Assembly (NCBI GenBank): GCA_009731375.1
Contig: BJOX01000005.1
Coordinates: 352,159-416,158 of the forward strand
Reading direction: 5' to 3'
From: Paulinella micropora
Lineage: Eukaryota; Cercozoa; Imbricatea; Euglyphida
DNA length: 64,000 nucleotides
Positions 58,959 to 64,000 of this stretch are shown piece by piece. Each line of letters opens with the position of its first letter. Within the stretch, counting starts at the first letter, position 1. A program made the translations under genes and the position numbers. The notes under the pieces were generated by a model. That model did not search any database, had not been told where the DNA came from, and saw nothing but the letters and a program-made list of their open reading frames with translations.

Positions 58959-59115
58959 GTCCCGCGCTGGCCAGTTTTTGAACATCTGATGATATTAACA
59001 CAATGAATTCGGATGGATAGATAGATAGATAGATAGATAGAATGATTGATAGACAACAACAACAACAACAAAACAACAACAACACCAGCAATAACGACGA
59101 CGACGATGGCAGACA

Positions 59116-59175
<60 letters not shown>

Positions 59176-60247
59176 AAGCTATTTAGATATCAATCTATCT
59201 AATCTATCAATCTATCTATCTTCGTTGTTGACCTGGCATTCGCCCGATTTGAGCTGCTGCCACGTTGTTTTAATAACTTGCACCTGAGTAATTATACATA
59301 TGAATACACACATACATGTAACTAGACATCCAGCGTGTTAAATGGACGTGGCAACAGTTCAAGCATACACATACACATACACGTACACACATACAGACGT
59401 AGACACGTACATATAAATTCCTAGATACGGCTTAAACATATGTATAGATATACATAACATACACAGATACATGCATACAGCTGCTGCCACGTCACTTTAA
59501 TAACCCACACCTGTTCAGTTGTATGCATGTATGTGTGTATGTGTATACATATGCTTAGGCTGTACCTGCGTATTTATATGTACGTGTGTACGTCTGTATG
59601 TGTACGTGTATGTGTACGTGTATACTTCAGCTGTTGCCACGTCGATTTAATACGCTGGACCTGTCTAGTTGCATGTATGTGTGTATTTGTATGTATAAAT
59701 GCATGTATGTATGTGCTGTATGTATGTATGTATGTATGTATGTAAGTTGTATGTAAGTTGTATGTATGTATGTATGTATGTATGTATGTATGCATGTACT
59801 ATGAACGTGTATGCATGTATGTAAATGTGTATATATGTATGTAGGTAGGTAGGTAGGTAGGTATATGCTACCATCGCGTCCACTATGGGATGGTGCGTAT
59901 TGATTGTATGTATGCATGCATGCATGTATGTATGTATGTATGATGTATAAATGTATGTATGTATGTATGTATGCATGTGATGTATGTATGTATATATGTA
60001 TGTATGCATGCATGCATGTATTGTATGTATGTATGTATGTTATTGTGTGTATGTATGCGTTACGGTTGAATGATCAACTACGGGGTGCTCCACACCCCAA
60101 GTGGGGAAATGGTTCCATTGATCCGACTGCGTCTTCTGACAAATACACAACGTAAACACAACACAAATAATAAAACACCATAGAAGTGCAAGTATGAAAT
60201 TGTAGCATGAAATCGATCGATCGATAGATAGATAGATAAATAGATAT

Positions 60248-60668
60248 GTTTAATCTATGGGCGTGGCATAGCTTAAAAGCCATAAGCCTCCTTTACTACC
60301 CCCGGGCAGGAATTCTCAGCACTTCACAAGCTGCGCACCAACCATCCGCTCGGGCTGGTGCCCGTGCCCAGTTCAAGCCGAAAGGGCCGAGCCCTTGAGC
60401 TGTACACAACAACTACTGAAACGCTCCCCCAGGGGCGTGTGCCATAAGGAGATGACCACGTTCAAGCTGAGGTTTCGGGAGTTCACGCTCGTTGTGAGTT
60501 ACCTTCTACAACCTCGACTTGATCAACCCTTTGCATCACGGCCCCGGTCGAGAGTTGGTTGCCTGTTAGCCCTGCGCGGCGCGAGATCAACGGCGGACAC
60601 AAACGTCGTTATAGGGGGTTTGGTTTTAGGCCGGAACACTGAGCAGCTGGCCTCTGCATTCCCCCGGG

Positions 60669-60669
<1 letters not shown>
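60248..60669 (+). repeat. Dispersed repeat family B, copy 3
   Basis: Identical by eye to copy 2, being part of the segmental duplication. Confidence 0.85.
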
Positions 60670-60735
<66 letters not shown>

Positions 60736-60944
60736 GAAATATCGACTAATGTCAGAAAAAAGGAGCTTCTGATTTCGTCAACCAAGGAAGTCTGTGGGTA
60801 AAGTATTAACCCGATGCCCAGCTAAGCCGTGATGTTTGCACGGAAGGGACTGATACAGGCGATACCAAAGCTCCCTAGTACCAGGCGGGGCCAGGGCTCG
60901 TTCCATAAGCGCCCCTTGCAGAACGAGCTCCCACCTCCATTACA
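60736..60944 (-). repeat. Dispersed repeat family A, copy 8, interrupted by gap
   Basis: Minus orientation after a GATA array; the 5' part is lost in the gap. It faces family A copy 9 at 63852 in inverted orientation. Confidence 0.9.
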
Positions 60945-61197
60945 NNNNNNNNNNNNNNNNNNNNNNNNNNNNNNNNNNNNNNNNNNNNNNNNNNNNNNNN
61001 NNNNNNNNNNNNNNNNNNNNNNNNNNNNNNNNNNNNNNNNNNNNNNNNNNNNNNNNNNNNNNNNNNNNNNNNNNNNNNNNNNNNNNNNNNNNNNNNNNNN
61101 NNNNNNNNNNNNNNNNNNNNNNNNNNNNNNNNNNNNNNNNNNNNNNNNNNNNNNNNNNNNNNNNNNNNNNNNNNNNNNNNNNNNNNNNNNNNNNNNN
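60945..61197. other. Assembly gap (253 N)
   Basis: Run of N between family A copy 8 and a GTAG array. Confidence 0.99.
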
Positions 61198-61377
61198 TAG
61201 GTAGGTAGGTAGGTAGGTAGGTAGGTAGGTAGGTAGGTAGGTAGGTAGATAGGTAGGTAGGTAGGTAGGTAGATAGGTAGGTAGTTAGATAGTTACGTGG
61301 GTAGGTAGGTAGATAGGTAGATAGGTAGGTAGATAGGTAGGTAGGTAGATAGGTAGGTAGGTAGGTAGGTAGGTAGG

Positions 61378-61438
<61 letters not shown>

Positions 61439-61490
61439 GGATAGATAGATAGATAGATGGATAGATAGATGGATAGATAGATAGATAGAT
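61198..61490 (+). repeat. GTAG and GATA arrays
   Basis: (GTAG)n with GATA blocks, then GATA with GGAT variants. Confidence 0.95.
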
Positions 61491-62570
<1,080 letters not shown>

Positions 62571-62860
62571 GAGTGTGAAACTGTTGAATGTCCCCTTCTT
62601 TTTGAAGCCCTAAAGCCCGTGAATGTACTGCTTTTGACTGTGTTATCAGCCATACATTTCAACTGTCACCTAGAGTGTATCAGTCATACATTGTGCTCAA
62701 CTGTCACCTGCCTTGTCCTGAAAAGGTGGCACTGGCAGCGGCTTTTCACTAAGCGCTCAAATTAGCGCAATTTACGGTGCGCGCAACTTAGCACAACTTT
62801 AGGCGCGCGCGAAAAAAGCATGATTTGCAACATGTGGATAGAAAATGGTTCAACGTGAAA
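62571..62860. other. Spacer of the foldback structure
   Basis: About 290 bp of single-copy sequence, with GC-rich GCGCGCGCG near 62803. No coding frame recognised. Confidence 0.6.
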
Positions 62861-63777
62861 CCGTCAGAAAAATACAAAACGATGAATGCACGTGCCCGGG
62901 CTTTCGTTCGCCCGATCTTGGTCTAACAATCCTTCGTCTGCATCTGATCTCTCCTACTTCGCCACTTCGCATCTCAAGGACTAAGATCTCTCCTACTTAA
63001 AGCCCTTATGGGGTCACACAATTTCACATACTGTGATGAAAAAAAAAAAAAAAATCGCATTATTTTGGTGCCTGCTTATGGCTGCAGTAACGGGTTTACT
63101 GATGAGTCTCTGATGCTTTATGATATCGATCAGTCATTTCACACCCTTCCATTTCAATACTCTGGCTTGTGCCCCTTTCTGAATCTTGTTGCGAACTTTT
63201 ACTTATTCCTCCTTTTCGCTGTTGTTAACGTATAGTATGTTTATGTTATCTTACGTTATGTTGTATTATGTTATGTTATGTTGTGGTGTTGTGTTATGGA
63301 ATCTTATGTTATGTTAAGTTATGTTATGTTATATTATGTTATATTATGTTATGTTATGTTATGTTCTGTTATGTTATCTTATGTTATGTTATGTTATGTT
63401 ATGTTATGTTATGCATAGTTAGGTGGCATGTTCTCGCGCTCTGGTGAAGGCTTCCCACGATGTGCACACATAAATTTACTATGATGTATCTATAAGTCTT
63501 TCATGACATGCATAGGTAGGTGGAATGTTTTCGCGCTCTGGTAACGGCCTTAACGCTGGTCTTTTTAAGGTCTAACATAACACAACGTAACGTACAACTT
63601 ACAGAACACAAACATGAACATAAACACAAGCGCAAACATAAGCATATACATAACATAAACATAATATAACATAAATTAACAACACATCTGAGTGAGCACG
63701 CACAGTTTTGAAAATCCATTTTTCAATATTTCATTACCTTCCGTTGTGTTTTATTTATCTATCTACCTACCTTCCTT

Positions 63778-63826
<49 letters not shown>

Positions 63827-63835
63827 GGATTTCAC
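62861..63835 (-). repeat. Right arm of a large foldback structure
   Basis: Inverted copy of 61491-62570, diverged by substitutions and indels, with (TTATG)n at 63236-63412. About 170 bp at 63610-63780 are specific to this arm. Confidence 0.85.
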
Positions 63836-63851
63836 ATCTATCTATCTATCT

Positions 63852-64000
63852 CTGGCCCCGCCTGGTACTAGGGAGCTTTGGTATCGCCTGTATCAGTCCC
63901 TTCCGTGCAAACATCACGGCTTAGCTGGGCATCGGGTTAATACTTTACCCACAGACTTCCTTGGTTGACGAAATCAGAAGCTCCTTTTTTCTGACATTAG
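63852..64000 (+). repeat. Dispersed repeat family A, copy 9, cut by window end
   Basis: Starts CTGGCCCCGCCTGG right after TATC units, so 5'-truncated. It runs to CTGACATTAG at the window end. Confidence 0.9.

Larger units (their letters stand above)
58959..60944 (+). repeat. Direct segmental duplication, right copy
   Basis: Copy of 56141-58106, longer by about 20 bp of GATA/TATC units near its start, cut by the gap at 60945. It contains family B copy 3 (60248-60669) and part of family A copy 8. Confidence 0.92.

Noticed and set aside
56689-60155. Duplicate small proteins in the two 2-kb blocks
   Set aside because: Low-complexity CATA/TGTA frames, identical only because the DNA is duplicated.

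Overview
This window is eukaryotic nuclear DNA. It has a multi-exon gene with GT-AG introns, Ty1/copia and Ty3/gypsy LTR retrotransposons, an older inverted-repeat DNA transposon, and very dense tetranucleotide microsatellites (GATA/TATC, GTAT/CATA, GTAA, GATAA). I see no bacterial operons, ribosome-binding sites, CRISPR array, rRNA or clear tRNA. The intron density and the domain content of the main gene suggest a protist or alga, but nothing fixes the species. There are five assembly gaps: 4321-4818, 15627-15636, 32555-32564, 55040-55310 and 60945-61197.

Layout. 1-750 is AT-rich with no gene. 751-7430 is bounded by inverted repeats and looks like a decayed DNA transposon; it holds a DDE-transposase-like remnant and a second broken gene on the minus strand, and a broken coiled-coil gene on the plus strand. 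7431-19000 is almost all repeats: an 89-bp minisatellite, long microsatellite arrays, a short nested palindrome, and copies of at least three dispersed repeat families (A, B and C here). Two exon-like islands lie on the minus strand. 19033-32939 is the one intact-looking host gene. 33618-42163 is a Ty1/copia element. About 43618-53340 is a Ty3/gypsy element. 53860-64000 is again repeats, with a 2-kb direct duplication and a large foldback structure.

The main gene: I could join 30 exons with every intron phase agreeing, one of them a GC-AG intron and one a 22-nt micro-exon. The product is about 3,094 residues. In order it has a basic N-terminus, a P-loop GTPase domain, about 1,600 residues of mostly helical sequence, a SecA-like DEAD motor, a von Willebrand A (MIDAS) domain and a C-terminal J domain with HPD. 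The combination points to an ATP-driven protein remodelling or translocation machine that recruits Hsp70, but that role is inference.

The repeats interact with the gene. One complete family A copy lies in intron 2, and several other introns begin with GTAT arrays that merge with the splice donor. Family A copies always carry a TATC tail and vary at their 5' ends, the pattern of a retroposon that inserts into TATC arrays. Both LTR elements carry frameshifts or stops, so these copies are probably not autonomous.
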